Below, one piece after another: positions 28,457 through 37,611 of a stretch of 64,000 nt of DNA. A program made the translations under genes and the position numbers. Position 1 is the first letter of the stretch; every line of letters begins with the position of its first letter. The notes under the pieces are model-generated. The model saw only the letters and a program-made list of their open reading frames with translations, searched no databases and was not told the DNA's origin. The stretch lies in contig JALHPV010000006.1 of assembly GCA_022842285.1 (NCBI GenBank), positions 1 through 64,000 on the forward strand, in the 5' to 3' direction. This DNA comes from Kofleriaceae bacterium (GTDB lineage Bacteria; Myxococcota_A; Polyangia; Haliangiales; Haliangiaceae).

Positions 28457-29706
28457 GCCGCAGCTCCTCGCAGGCGGGGCACGAGGTCGGCCACGATCCG
28501 ATCGCGCACCCCCGCGATGCGTCCGCTCATCTCGCGCACGACCTGCTCGCGGTGCGCGCTTGCCTCGGCCGCCGCCTTCGCCACCTGCGTGGGCCAACCG
28601 CCTCCCTTCGGCAGGATCACGGGCGCGCCCGGCACGCCGAGCTCCTGGAACAGGCCCGTGATCTTGAACGAGCTGCCCTCGACGGGCACGACCGGCGCCC
28701 CGCCGATCATCGCGAGCACGCCGGTGTGCATGCGACTCGTGACCACCACGTCGAAGGAGCCGAGGAGCGCGCCGTAGCGATCGTGATCGAGCCCCGCCCC
28801 TTCGGCGCGGACGCCCAGCCCCTGCTGGAGCTCGTCGTAGAACGGCTGGTCGGCCGGCACCTCGTTGGAAACCAGCACCACGGTGAAGCCCGCCGCTTGC
28901 AGCTCGCGGAGAGCCCGCCGCCAGCCGTCGAGGTAGCGCCCCGCCGTGGCCTCGGGGACGTTGATCGCGACCCCGACGGTCTTCGCGCGATGCGCCTGCG
29001 CCGGCAGCACGTCGCACGTCAGGGCGAGGTCCGGCGTGACCAGCACGTTCTTCGGGTCGCCGCCCATCGCCTCGAACGCGCGCACGCTCTTGTCATCGCG
29101 AAACCCGACGAGCTTCAGCGTCCGGTACACCGCGGGAATGATCTTCCGCAGCGTCGGATCGGTGATGTCCATCGTGTGGTTCATGATCGCGACCGGCCGA
29201 CCCAGCTTCTGCGCCACGTGCGCGTCGAGCAGGTGATAGAAGGCCGCCGCCGGCTCGCGCGGGTAGAACTCACCCGCGGGGTTCAGGATCACCAGCTGCG
29301 CGCGCTGGTACGCCGCGAGCCGGGCCTGGTACTCGGCCGCGTAGCGCCCCAGCCGCGCGAGCTGACCGCGTAGGTTCAGCCGCTGGCGCAGCGCCACGAA
29401 CCGCACGGCAGGCTGGATCTGCTCGTCGAGCATGATCTTCGTCGTGGCCGGAGGGCTCAAGCGGAACTGGGCCCCCGGGGCGGACCGCGCGAGCTGCTCG
29501 GCGATGCGATCGAAGGCCGCGACGGGGTCGCGTTCACTCGCCACCTGCCGCAGCGTGTACTGCAGCAAGTGCCGCGGGCGCCGCTCGAGCACGCGCAGGG
29601 GAGCATCGGGGAAGGCCCGCCGGGTCATGTCGACCCATGCGACCGACAGCGCCTGATTCCCCTTGTTGAGCGTCCGCAGACGCGTGACCAGCACGACCTC
29701 ACTCAT
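28453..29706 (-). CDS. Polysaccharide pyruvyl transferase family protein
   Basis: 417 residues, ATG overlapping the Wzy-like stop. N-terminal VTRLRTLNKGNQALS and C-terminal DVVVTSRMHTGVLAMIGGAPVVPVE are the two conserved blocks of the pyruvyltransferase family (CsaB/WcaK type), a GT-B-like fold. Members add a pyruvate ketal from phosphoenolpyruvate to a sugar, giving the polymer negative charge. Some relatives act as ordinary transferases, so the chemistry is probable rather than certain. Confidence 0.88.
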   Translation of the reverse strand: MSEVVLVTRLRTLNKGNQALSVAWVDMTRRAFPDAPLRVLERRPRHLLQYTLRQVASERDPVAAFDRIAEQLARSAPGAQFRLSPPATTKIMLDEQIQPAVRFVALRQRLNLRGQLARLGRYAAEYQARLAAYQRAQLVILNPAGEFYPREPAAAFYHLLDAHVAQKLGRPVAIMNHTMDITDPTLRKIIPAVYRTLKLVGFRDDKSVRAFEAMGGDPKNVLVTPDLALTCDVLPAQAHRAKTVGVAINVPEATAGRYLDGWRRALRELQAAGFTVVLVSNEVPADQPFYDELQQGLGVRAEGAGLDHDRYGALLGSFDVVVTSRMHTGVLAMIGGAPVVPVEGSSFKITGLFQELGVPGAPVILPKGGGWPTQVAKAAAEASAHREQVVREMSGRIAGVRDRIVADLVPRLRGAAA

Positions 29707-30821
29707 CGCTTCGGTTCCTTCAGCGCTGCAAAGAGCGCGAGCATCACCCACAACATCGTGAATCGCAGCCCCTGGTGAGCCATCGAGTAGAGCGCCGGAG
29801 GGAGCAACATGAGCCCGGTCCGGATCGACACGCCCTTCAGCATGCGCCGGACGAAGGCGGCAAACAGGAGGCAGCCGACAATGCCGTAGCTGAAGATGAG
29901 CGTACCGATCGAGGAGTGGATCTCGGCCGCGCCCAGCATCGTCGTCTCCGCGAACCGTCCCGGGTTGCCTTCGCCGGCGCCGAGGACGGTGTGGATCGGG
30001 TTGTTGTAGATGCGGTCGTAGCCGCGCTCTTCGAAGAAGGTGCGATCCGCGTAGCGATCCTCGGTGACGCGCGTCTGGAGCGTGTCGATCGACGACGTGG
30101 CCGGGGTCTCGACGATGGCCAGGCCGGCGGCGAGCAGCGCGGTCACGATGATCACGCGGGGATTCGACAGCGTGAGCAGCATGACCAGCAGCACGATGCC
30201 GGCCACCGACGAGCGCGACGTCGAGAGCAGCGCCAGGTAGCCACACGCGGCCAGCGCGATGCTCGACCGGATCAGCGGCACCTTCAACCGCGCGTGCGTG
30301 AGCGCGATGATGCAGCCCGCGAGCAGCGCGTAGTAGCCGAGCTGATTCGGGTTGTGGAAGAAGAGCCGGCTGCGTCCATGACTGCCGATCATCACGAAGG
30401 ACGCGGCGACCTGGAACCCGACGGTGGCGTAGACGAGATACAGGGTGAGGCGCAGGAACCCCTCGCCGAAGCGCTGGTACAGCACCACCGCGGCGAGAAA
30501 GAACATCCCGTTGTAGACGTAGTAGAGCGGGAACAGGAGCGACACGCCCCAGGCCCACAGGATCAGCGCCCACGCGAGGTTCACGAGGACCACCCACAGC
30601 GTGAACCAGCCGAGCCAGCGCACGGCGCGGAGCGTGTCCCGCGGGAGCCGGCCGTTCCAGCCCACGAACGCCATGGGGATCAGCGGCAGGATCAGCGCGT
30701 CGCCGGGCTGCGGCAGGCCACCGCGCACGACGTAGAACGGGATGAAGATGACGTACAGCGACCAGACCACGAGCACGGGCTGGCGCAGGAGCCGCAGCGT
30801 GCTTCGCGTCTCGGTCGACAT
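29703..30821 (-). CDS. Wzy-like O-antigen polymerase/ligase
   Basis: 372 residues, almost entirely hydrophobic, with about ten predicted membrane segments. The periplasmic HNPNQLGYYALL and the TSRSSVAGI segment are Wzy_C/ExoQ hallmarks, followed by a large loop containing YNNPIHTVLGAGEGN. It acts at the periplasmic face of the inner membrane, polymerising repeat units or ligating the chain. It lies between the pyruvyltransferase (overlap) and the RCC1 lipoprotein (3-base gap). The ligase-like protein at 4024 is the second member in the locus. Confidence 0.88.
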   Translation of the reverse strand: MSTETRSTLRLLRQPVLVVWSLYVIFIPFYVVRGGLPQPGDALILPLIPMAFVGWNGRLPRDTLRAVRWLGWFTLWVVLVNLAWALILWAWGVSLLFPLYYVYNGMFFLAAVVLYQRFGEGFLRLTLYLVYATVGFQVAASFVMIGSHGRSRLFFHNPNQLGYYALLAGCIIALTHARLKVPLIRSSIALAACGYLALLSTSRSSVAGIVLLVMLLTLSNPRVIIVTALLAAGLAIVETPATSSIDTLQTRVTEDRYADRTFFEERGYDRIYNNPIHTVLGAGEGNPGRFAETTMLGAAEIHSSIGTLIFSYGIVGCLLFAAFVRRMLKGVSIRTGLMLLPPALYSMAHQGLRFTMLWVMLALFAALKEPKR

Positions 30822-30824
30822 GAG

Positions 30825-31979
30825 CTACGGACAGATCTGCGCGAGCTGCGGAATGGGCTCGCGCAACGTCGAGCTGACGCCGTTGCCGAGTTGCCCGAAC
30901 GTCTGCAAGCCCCAGCAATACACCTCGCCCGCGGCGTTCACGGCGCAGTCGTGATCGCGGCCGGCCGCGAGCTGGGTGACCGTGCCGGGAACATTCACCA
31001 CCACCGGCGAGAGTCCGTAGCCGGTGCCCGCGCAGTGCACGGTGTTGGCGGTCGTGCGCACGCAGGTGTGATCACCTCGCGCGACGACCTCGACGGCGCC
31101 CGGGATGGGGAATTCCACCGGCAGCATCGACCCGTTCATGCTCCCCGTGCCGAGCTGGCCGCCGTTGTTGGCGCCGAAGCACTGCACCATGGAATTCCTG
31201 AGCGAGCAGATATGGCCGGTGCCGAGCGCCGCCTGCTGCGCGCCGACGATCCGTGAATCCACTGACGGGATGGGATTGCCGTTGCCCCAGCACGCTGCCG
31301 TGGCTCCGGTCACGCAGTTCGCACGGTCCCCCGCCGCGATGCCCGACGCGCCGGTGTAGACGAGGGTGGCCGTCGGCTGTTGGACGAGGTTTCCGGTCCC
31401 GACCTCCCCTCGCCTGTTCTCTCCCGAGCAGAGCACGTTGCCGGAGTCGTTGATGCTGCACGTGTGGTACAGGCCGCCCGCGATCGCGAGCGACCGTCCG
31501 CGCTGCGTGATCAACCGCGGAGCCGCCGCCCCGGCAATGTCGCCGGAGGTGCCGTCACCGAAGGCACCGTAAAGGTTGGAGCCCCAACAATACGTGCTCG
31601 TGGCCGTCCCGGCGCACGAGTGGATCGCCCCGAGCCCGAGCGTCGTGGCGGCCTCCGGCAATGCGCTGACGCGAACGGCCGTGGTGCTACAGGGCGAGCC
31701 GCCACACGTGCTCGGCGTGGGCGCGCCGACCTGGCCGTCGTTGTTGCGGCCCCAGCAGTACAGACCACCGTCCTCCATGCGCGCGCACGTGTGCTCCTGA
31801 CCCGCCGCGATCTCGACGGCCCGGCAGCTCGTCATCTCCATGTCGGGTGGAGCGTCGGGGCCGTCGGCGTCATCGGGCACGCCGTCGGGAGGCACGACCA
31901 TATCTGGGGTGCCCTCCGCGCCGTCGAACCGACACGCAGCAAGCAGCACTGCCAGGCACAGCGGCCCCACCCTCGACAT
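30825..31979 (-). CDS. RCC1-repeat beta-propeller lipoprotein
   Basis: 384 residues. Signal peptide with lipobox (CLAVLLAAC; lipidated Cys at 16), then an Asp/Pro-rich linker (residues about 20-50) and seven RCC1-type blades, each with an H-x-C motif followed by a C-W/F/A/S-G segment (YCWGRNNDGQVG; QCFGANNGGQLG; YCWGLQTFGQLG). The paired cysteines in each blade suggest disulfides in an exported propeller. Such CWG-type RCC1 lipoproteins are common in myxobacteria; their ligands are unknown. It is embedded in the glycan operon between the Wzy-like and PglC-like genes, so an accessory role in polymer handling is possible. The frame upstream of the ATG reads antisense, which fixes the start. Confidence 0.88.
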   Translation of the reverse strand: MSRVGPLCLAVLLAACRFDGAEGTPDMVVPPDGVPDDADGPDAPPDMEMTSCRAVEIAAGQEHTCARMEDGGLYCWGRNNDGQVGAPTPSTCGGSPCSTTAVRVSALPEAATTLGLGAIHSCAGTATSTYCWGSNLYGAFGDGTSGDIAGAAAPRLITQRGRSLAIAGGLYHTCSINDSGNVLCSGENRRGEVGTGNLVQQPTATLVYTGASGIAAGDRANCVTGATAACWGNGNPIPSVDSRIVGAQQAALGTGHICSLRNSMVQCFGANNGGQLGTGSMNGSMLPVEFPIPGAVEVVARGDHTCVRTTANTVHCAGTGYGLSPVVVNVPGTVTQLAAGRDHDCAVNAAGEVYCWGLQTFGQLGNGVSSTLREPIPQLAQICP

Positions 31980-31996
31980 GGCTGAATTGTGCCAGA

Positions 31997-32581
31997 TCAC
32001 CGCGCCTCGAACAGCGAGATGCCGAGCGGCATCAAGAGAGTGTGAGCAATGATCCGCAAGTCCAAGGTGAGGGACCAGCGGTCGATGTACTCGATGTCGA
32101 TCTCGATCCGCTGCTTCCACGGGATGTCATTACGGCCCAGGACCACGGACAGCCCGGTGAGGCCGGGCAGGACCTCGAGCTTGCGCTCCTCGCCGGGGGC
32201 GTAGAGGTGGCGCTGCGAGACCATATCGGGGCGCGGGCCGATGAGGCTCATCTCGCCACGGAGCACGTTCAGGAGCTGGGGGAGCTCGTCGAGGGCGCCC
32301 CGGAGGTAGCGGCCGACCCGGGTGACCCGGTCGTCATGGGGGTCGATCTTCGTCGAGCCGTCGGCGTTGTACTTGATGGGGGCGTCCCGCATGGTGCGGA
32401 ACTTCAATAAGCGGAACGGGCGGCCGTCCTTGCCCAGGCGCTCCTGGGTGAACAGGACGCGGCCAGGGCTGTCGACCTTGATGGCCACCGCGATCGCGGC
32501 GAGGGCCGGGGCGGCCACCGCCAGCCCGCCCGCCGACAGCGCGTAGTCGAGCGCACGCTTCACGAGGTAGGTCGGCTTCAC
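31997..32581 (-). CDS. PglC-like monotopic phosphoglycosyltransferase (initiating sugar transferase)
   Basis: 194 residues from a GTG overlapping the upstream stop (GTGA); an ATG 12 bases earlier is possible. One N-terminal hydrophobic re-entrant helix (about 10-35) precedes FTQERLGKDGRPF and LLKFRTMRDA, then the catalytic Asp-Glu in LDELPQLLNVL and the GEMSLIGPRPD block. This small form, without the four-helix N-terminus of WbaP, transfers a phosphosugar from a UDP-sugar to undecaprenyl phosphate, starting repeat-unit synthesis. The dehydratase, aminotransferase and acetyltransferase of the same operon suggest a UDP-diacetamido-trideoxy sugar (bacillosamine-like) donor. Confidence 0.92.
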   Translation of the reverse strand: MKPTYLVKRALDYALSAGGLAVAAPALAAIAVAIKVDSPGRVLFTQERLGKDGRPFRLLKFRTMRDAPIKYNADGSTKIDPHDDRVTRVGRYLRGALDELPQLLNVLRGEMSLIGPRPDMVSQRHLYAPGEERKLEVLPGLTGLSVVLGRNDIPWKQRIEIDIEYIDRWSLTLDLRIIAHTLLMPLGISLFEAR

Positions 32582-33741
32582 GTGTGGCCCCATCGCTGAC
32601 TTGCACCGCCCGTCGAGAGCAGGCGGTCGTACACGGCGAGGACCTTGGCCACCGAGCTCTCGACGGCGAAGTCGCGGCGGGCCCGGGCGAGGTTGGTCCG
32701 ACCGAGCTCCTCCCGTCGGAGCGGCGCCCGGGTCAGCGCGACCATCGCACGCGCGAGGGCGCCCGCATCACGGACGGGGACGAGGACACCTTCGTCCGGA
32801 TTTCGGATGACCTCACGACAGCCGCGCACGTCCGTCGCGAGCAGCGGCTTGCCCATGGCGGCGCCCTCCATCAGCACGCGCGGAACTCCCTCGTGCCAGC
32901 TGGGCAGGGTGACGACGTCCGAGGCCGCATACAGGCCGACCATATCCTCATGCCGGCCCAGGAGCTTCGCGCCGGCGTGACGAGCTCGTTCCAGGACCGC
33001 GGGCCCCAGGGCATCCGACCGCTCGTCGACGGCTCCCGCGACGGCGAGCTGGACCCGCGGCTCCTCGGCGCGGGCGAGCGCGAGCGCCTCGAATAGCTCG
33101 ACGAAGCCCTTCTCCACGATCAGCCGGCCGGCGGTCACGAACAGCACGTCGTCAGGCGCGACGCCGAGCTCGGCGCGCACCTCGGCTCTACGAGCGGCGG
33201 GCGACGCCGGATCGAAGCGTACGAGGTTGATGCCGTTGCCGATGAGCGAGATGCGCTCGGGTCGGACCGCCCGGGTCGCGATGCACGACTGCATGTCCTC
33301 GACGGCTTGCGACATGACGGCATCACAGCCGAGGTTCGCGATGCGCTCGAGGGCGGCATGGGCGGCGCGCTTCAGCGGCGGCGTCTCGAGCGAGAACGGC
33401 ATGCCGTGGATCGTGTGGACGACGATCGGCACGCGCATCGCCGCCGCCACCACGCGCCCGATGTGCCCCGCCTTGATGTTGTGCGTGTGGACGATGTCGT
33501 AGCGATACGTACGGCAATAGCGCGCGAGCTGCAGCGCGCCGGCCACGTCGCTCGGCGCGTGCAGGGTGCGGCGCAGCGCGAACGGCCTCCATATGAGGCC
33601 CGCCTTCTGCCCCGCCGCGACGTGTGGACCGTCGGGCGTGATCATCGTGACCTCCCAGCCTCGGGCCAGGAGCGGGGCGTTGAAGGGCATCAGCGCGGGG
33701 ATCGCGAGATCCGAGCTGCACACGTGCGCGAGCCGGATCAT
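32578..33741 (-). CDS. Family 4 glycosyltransferase (PglA/second-sugar type)
   Basis: 387 residues, ATG at 33741 overlapping the upstream stop (ATGA). GT-B motifs: N-terminal LAHVCSSDLAIPALMPFNAPL, YDIVHTHNIKAGHIGR, FVTAGRLIVEKGFVELFEAL, and donor motif PSWHEGVPRVLMEGAAMGKPLL (E-x7-E). Its position between the initiating PglC-like enzyme and the amino-sugar genes is like that of PglA, which adds the second sugar to the undecaprenyl-linked first residue; this is inference from order. Confidence 0.92.
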   Translation of the reverse strand: MIRLAHVCSSDLAIPALMPFNAPLLARGWEVTMITPDGPHVAAGQKAGLIWRPFALRRTLHAPSDVAGALQLARYCRTYRYDIVHTHNIKAGHIGRVVAAAMRVPIVVHTIHGMPFSLETPPLKRAAHAALERIANLGCDAVMSQAVEDMQSCIATRAVRPERISLIGNGINLVRFDPASPAARRAEVRAELGVAPDDVLFVTAGRLIVEKGFVELFEALALARAEEPRVQLAVAGAVDERSDALGPAVLERARHAGAKLLGRHEDMVGLYAASDVVTLPSWHEGVPRVLMEGAAMGKPLLATDVRGCREVIRNPDEGVLVPVRDAGALARAMVALTRAPLRREELGRTNLARARRDFAVESSVAKVLAVYDRLLSTGGASQRWGHT

Positions 33742-34427
33742 GGCAGCCACACGTGATAGGTCTGCGCCCGCTCGACGGGGACGAAGCCGCAGCGCTGGTA
33801 CAGCGCGAGCGCCCGGTTATCGGCCTGCGTCCCGACCCGCCCGACGAGGCCCCGGTCTCGGACCCAGCTGATGAACCCGCCGACGAGCGCGCTCCCCAGC
33901 CCCTGCCCCTGCACCGACGGATCGACCGCGACGAGATCGATGGCCACGCGCCCCTCCCCTGCGGAGACGATCGTGAGCGCCCCGACGGGACGGCTCGCGG
34001 CGCGCACCACCAGGGTGGCCATGGCCCGTCCCCGCAGGTCGTTCTCCATCCATCGCGCGTACAGCGCCCGCGTTCGCGCGAGCGGGAGCCGCGGGTCGGC
34101 GTGGTAGTGCGACGTGCGAATCGCATCGCCGGTGAAGCCCGCGATGGTCGCGATCTCGGCGTCGTCGAGCTGCGTGACTGCTTCGACGCCCGCGCTGGGC
34201 ACCGCGGGCCCCTCCCCGAGCTGCGAGGTGACGAGGGTCTCGAGCGGGGCGCCCAGGCGCGCGGCGAGGTCCGTCGCGCGGGCGTCGATGCGCACGAACA
34301 CCACGTCGTATTGCCCGCGCGCCGCTGCGAGTCCTGTATCGATATCCGCCGGCACCGTCGGGGCGAGCTTGCCCACGCGCACGCCGTAGACTTCCGAATC
34401 GAAGGCACTCGCCGTCAGCACGGTCAC
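33738..34427 (-). CDS. GNAT-family N-acetyltransferase (WecD-like)
   Basis: 229 residues, GTG start overlapping the aminotransferase stop (GTGA). The C-terminal GNAT fold shows IDLVAVDPSVQGQGLGSALVGGF (acetyl-CoA loop) and NRALALYQRCGFVPVE. The N-terminal half (SEVYGVRVGKL; SHYHADPRLP) is like WecD, which acetylates the 4-amino group of dTDP-fucosamine. Next to the aminotransferase it probably N-acetylates a 4-amino-4,6-dideoxy sugar. Campylobacter uses an unrelated hexapeptide-repeat enzyme (PglD) for this step, so the cassette combines two types. Confidence 0.9.
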   Translation of the reverse strand: MTVLTASAFDSEVYGVRVGKLAPTVPADIDTGLAAARGQYDVVFVRIDARATDLAARLGAPLETLVTSQLGEGPAVPSAGVEAVTQLDDAEIATIAGFTGDAIRTSHYHADPRLPLARTRALYARWMENDLRGRAMATLVVRAASRPVGALTIVSAGEGRVAIDLVAVDPSVQGQGLGSALVGGFISWVRDRGLVGRVGTQADNRALALYQRCGFVPVERAQTYHVWLP

Positions 34428-35557
34428 TCCAGCGAGGCGAACACGGCGTCGATCACGTCCTGCACGTCCTCGTCGGACATGCGGCTGTAGATCGGCAGCG
34501 AGACCTCGCGCCGGAACTCGCGCGCCGCGATCGGGAAATCCTCGGGCTGATAGCCGTACGTGTCCCGGTAGTACGGGTGCATGTGCAGCGGGATGAAGTG
34601 CACGCTGATGCCGATGTTCCGCTGCTTCATCCGCTCGGCGAACCCATCACGCCCGCTCGCCACGCGCAGCATGTAGAGGTGCCACGCGTGCTGGTTCGCG
34701 GCGCCGCGGGCCGGGATCTGGAGCTCCGGCCGCGGGGCAAAGGCCGCGTCGTACCGCGCCGCGATCTCGCAGCGCCGCTTCCACATCGTCTCGAGCTTTC
34801 CGAGTTGCACGAGCCCGAGCGCCGAGGCGATGTCGGTCAGGTTGTACTTGAAGCCCGGCGCCACGATCTCGTACGCCCACGAGCCCTCGGCGGTGTAGCG
34901 CTTCCACGCGTCGCGGCTGATGCCGTGCAGGCACATGATGCGGCAGCGATCGGCCATCGCATCGTCCTCGGTGGTGAGCATGCCGCCCTCCCCCGTCGAC
35001 AGCGTCTTCGTCGCGTAGAACGAGAACGCGGTGAACGTCGACTGGCTACCGATCATCGTGCCGCCGAGCTTCGTGGGCAGCGCGTGCGCCGCGTCCTCGA
35101 TGATCGGGATGCCGCCGGCGACCGCGCGGAGCGCGTCCATCTCGCACGGCTCGCCGGCCATATGCACCGGCATGATCGCCTTCACGTCGTGCTTCGCCAG
35201 TGCGTCCTTCACGAGGTCGACGTCGATGTTCAGCGTATCGGGACGGACGTCGACGAACAGCGGGTCCGCGCCCATGTAGCGGATCACCTCGGCCGTCGCT
35301 GCGAACGTGTACGGCGTCGTGAGCACCTTGTCGCCGCACTTGATCTTCAGTGCCTCGAGCGCGAGGTGCATCGCGGCCGTGCAGGAGTTCACCGCGATGG
35401 CGTGCTTCGCGCCGACGAGCTTCGCGAACTCGGCCTCGAACTTGCGCGTCTGGGCGCCCGTGGTGAGCCAGCCGCCGCGGATCACCTCGGAGACAGCAGC
35501 GACCTCGGCCTCGTCCGTGTCGGGCAGAGCAAACGGCAGGAAGCGCGCGCGCGGCAT
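34424..35557 (-). CDS. PLP-dependent nucleotide-sugar aminotransferase (DegT/DnrJ/EryC1/StrS)
   Basis: 377 residues, ATG overlapping the upstream stop by one base. Family features: the RGGWLTTGAQTRKFE N-terminus, NSCTAAMHLAL (phosphate site), IIEDAAHAL (Asp155, pyridine N) and FYATKTLSTGEGG (Lys184, internal aldimine). It aminates a 4-keto-6-deoxy NDP-hexose using glutamate as donor. The PglF-like dehydratase encoded just upstream would supply the ketosugar and the WecD-like enzyme downstream the acetylation. Confidence 0.94.
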   Translation of the reverse strand: MPRARFLPFALPDTDEAEVAAVSEVIRGGWLTTGAQTRKFEAEFAKLVGAKHAIAVNSCTAAMHLALEALKIKCGDKVLTTPYTFAATAEVIRYMGADPLFVDVRPDTLNIDVDLVKDALAKHDVKAIMPVHMAGEPCEMDALRAVAGGIPIIEDAAHALPTKLGGTMIGSQSTFTAFSFYATKTLSTGEGGMLTTEDDAMADRCRIMCLHGISRDAWKRYTAEGSWAYEIVAPGFKYNLTDIASALGLVQLGKLETMWKRRCEIAARYDAAFAPRPELQIPARGAANQHAWHLYMLRVASGRDGFAERMKQRNIGISVHFIPLHMHPYYRDTYGYQPEDFPIAAREFRREVSLPIYSRMSDEDVQDVIDAVFASLE

Positions 35558-37467
35558 CAGTTGTGATGCGTCATAGCATCGGACCCGCTCGCCGTGGTCG
35601 CCCGCGGCTTGCCGACGCTGTACTCGGGGACGAGGTGCGACAACGCGGACTTCACCTGGTCGCCCGCGGTCCCGTTCGCGACGCCCAGGAGCTCGGCGAT
35701 GCCCTGCACCACCTCCTCGAACACGTGGGCCTGGTGGCGCCCGATCAGCACCTTGGGGTGCTTGGTGCGCTCGGCCTGCTCCGTCGCCGTCGACAGCTCC
35801 TCGAACAACTTCTCGCCGGGCCGGACCCCCGAGAATTCGATCTCGATGTCCTCGTCGGGACGCAGCCCCGACAGCGTGATGAGGTCGCGCGCGAGGTCGA
35901 CGATCTTCACCGGCTCGCCCATGTCGAGGATGAAGATCTCGCCGCCCTGCCCCATGGCCCCCGCCTGCATGACGAGCTGGCTCGCTTCGGGGATGGTCAT
36001 GAAGTAGCGACGCATCTCCGGGTGCGTGACCTGGACGGGGCCGCCCTTCGCGATCTGGTCCTTGAAGATCGGGATCACGCTGCCCGCGGAGCCGAGCACG
36101 TTGCCGAAGCGCACCGTCACGAAGCGCGTGCGCGAGCGCGTCGAGAGCACCTGGAGGTAGATCTCGGCGACGCGCTTGGTCGCGCCCATCACCGACGTCG
36201 GGTTGACCGCCTTGTCCGTCGAGACGAGGACGAAGCGCTCGACGCCATACTTGTCCGCGAGATCCGCGACGGTGCGGGTCCCTCCGACGTTGTTCTTCAC
36301 GGCCTCGCCGGGGTTCCACTCCATCATCGGCACGTGCTTGTGCGCGGCGGCGTGGAAGACGATCGCCGGGCGAGCGGCCTCGAAGACATCCGCCATGCGC
36401 GCAGCGTCGGTCACGTCCGCGATGCGCGGCTCGACGATGACGTGCGGGAACGCCGACGCCAGCTCGCGGTGGATCTCGAACAGCGCGTTCTCGAAGCGCT
36501 CGAGGAGGATGAGGCGCTCCGGACCGAAGCGGCAGATCTGGCGACACAGCTCCGAGCCGATGGAGCCGCCCGCGCCGGTCACGAGCACGACGCGACTGCG
36601 CAGGCTCGAACCGACGACATCCTCGTCGAGGCGCACCGGCTCGCGGCCCAGGAGATCCTCGATCGCGACCTCGCGCAGGCGTGACAGGTTCACCTTGTCG
36701 CCGACGATCTCGTAGATGCCGGGGATGATCTTCGTCTCGAGATCCGCGTCGCGGCACATCTCGGTGATGCGGCGAATCTGCTGCCCCGAGGCATTCGCGA
36801 TCGTGATCAGCACCTTCTTCACGCGCTTCGCGTAGGCGAGCTCCTTCAGGTCCTTCGTTCCGCCGAGGACGGGGATGCCCGCGATCAGGGCGCGGTGCTT
36901 GAGCGGGTCATCATCGATGAAGCCCACCGGGTTCAGCTCGAGCTCGGGGCGGTGCGCCAGCTCGCGGGCCACGATCACCCCGGCCTCACCGGCCCCGATC
37001 AGGAGCACCCGATGCCGCTTGCCCTGGGTGGCCCGCTTCTGGCGGTCGCGCTCCTCGCCCAGGTAGCGCCGACCGGCCCGGATGCCGACGAGGGCGAAGA
37101 ACACGAGGACGAAGTCCATCGCCAGCACCCCCAGCGGGATGACGCCGCCGCTCGGGACCGGGAGTACGTGAAGGAGCCGGAGGATCGCGGCGACCACCGA
37201 TGGCACGGCCACGGCCAACAGCACCCGCGCCGTGTCGCGCATGTTCAGGTAACGCCACGACATTCGCGGCACGCCGAACGCGATCAGGCCGAGGTACTGG
37301 AGGCCGACGACCCACAGCCAGTGGAAGACGGCGCCGTCTCGAACTGCCCCCGGAATCTGGAACTCGAACCGGAACAGGTAGGCGCACCAGAACGCGATCG
37401 ACATCGCGACCAGGTCGATCGCGACCCGCAAACTGCGAATGACTTGAGGCACGCCGGGCGGGGACAC
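35557..37467 (-). CDS. Membrane-anchored UDP-GlcNAc 4,6-dehydratase-like enzyme (PglF/WbpM/CapD family)
   Basis: 636 residues with a GTG start (VSPPGVPQV); a second GTG 15 bases downstream is possible. Four N-terminal membrane helices, a first Rossmann domain (VLLIGAGEAGVIVARE, about 155), then the catalytic SDR (VVLVTGAGGSIGSELC, about 290; FHAAAHKHVPMME) with STDKAVNPTSVMGATKR, where Thr, Asp, Met and Lys correspond to the PglF-type active site. It should turn UDP-GlcNAc into UDP-4-keto-6-deoxy-GlcNAc. First gene of the 13-gene minus-strand run; the promoter should lie in the 144-base divergent gap before 37612. Confidence 0.92.
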   Translation of the reverse strand: MSPPGVPQVIRSLRVAIDLVAMSIAFWCAYLFRFEFQIPGAVRDGAVFHWLWVVGLQYLGLIAFGVPRMSWRYLNMRDTARVLLAVAVPSVVAAILRLLHVLPVPSGGVIPLGVLAMDFVLVFFALVGIRAGRRYLGEERDRQKRATQGKRHRVLLIGAGEAGVIVARELAHRPELELNPVGFIDDDPLKHRALIAGIPVLGGTKDLKELAYAKRVKKVLITIANASGQQIRRITEMCRDADLETKIIPGIYEIVGDKVNLSRLREVAIEDLLGREPVRLDEDVVGSSLRSRVVLVTGAGGSIGSELCRQICRFGPERLILLERFENALFEIHRELASAFPHVIVEPRIADVTDAARMADVFEAARPAIVFHAAAHKHVPMMEWNPGEAVKNNVGGTRTVADLADKYGVERFVLVSTDKAVNPTSVMGATKRVAEIYLQVLSTRSRTRFVTVRFGNVLGSAGSVIPIFKDQIAKGGPVQVTHPEMRRYFMTIPEASQLVMQAGAMGQGGEIFILDMGEPVKIVDLARDLITLSGLRPDEDIEIEFSGVRPGEKLFEELSTATEQAERTKHPKVLIGRHQAHVFEEVVQGIAELLGVANGTAGDQVKSALSHLVPEYSVGKPRATTASGSDAMTHHN

Positions 37468-37611
37468 CGTAGCTGATCCGATTCTGGGGGTGGCCCGTAG
37501 GTCACCCCAGAGGGTGATAACTCGGTTAGGCGCTGGGTACTGTGCCGGTCGTCACCTGAAATAGGGTTGCAAAAATGCCGGATGCGGCCGATCCTCGGAG
37601 CTAGCTATCTC

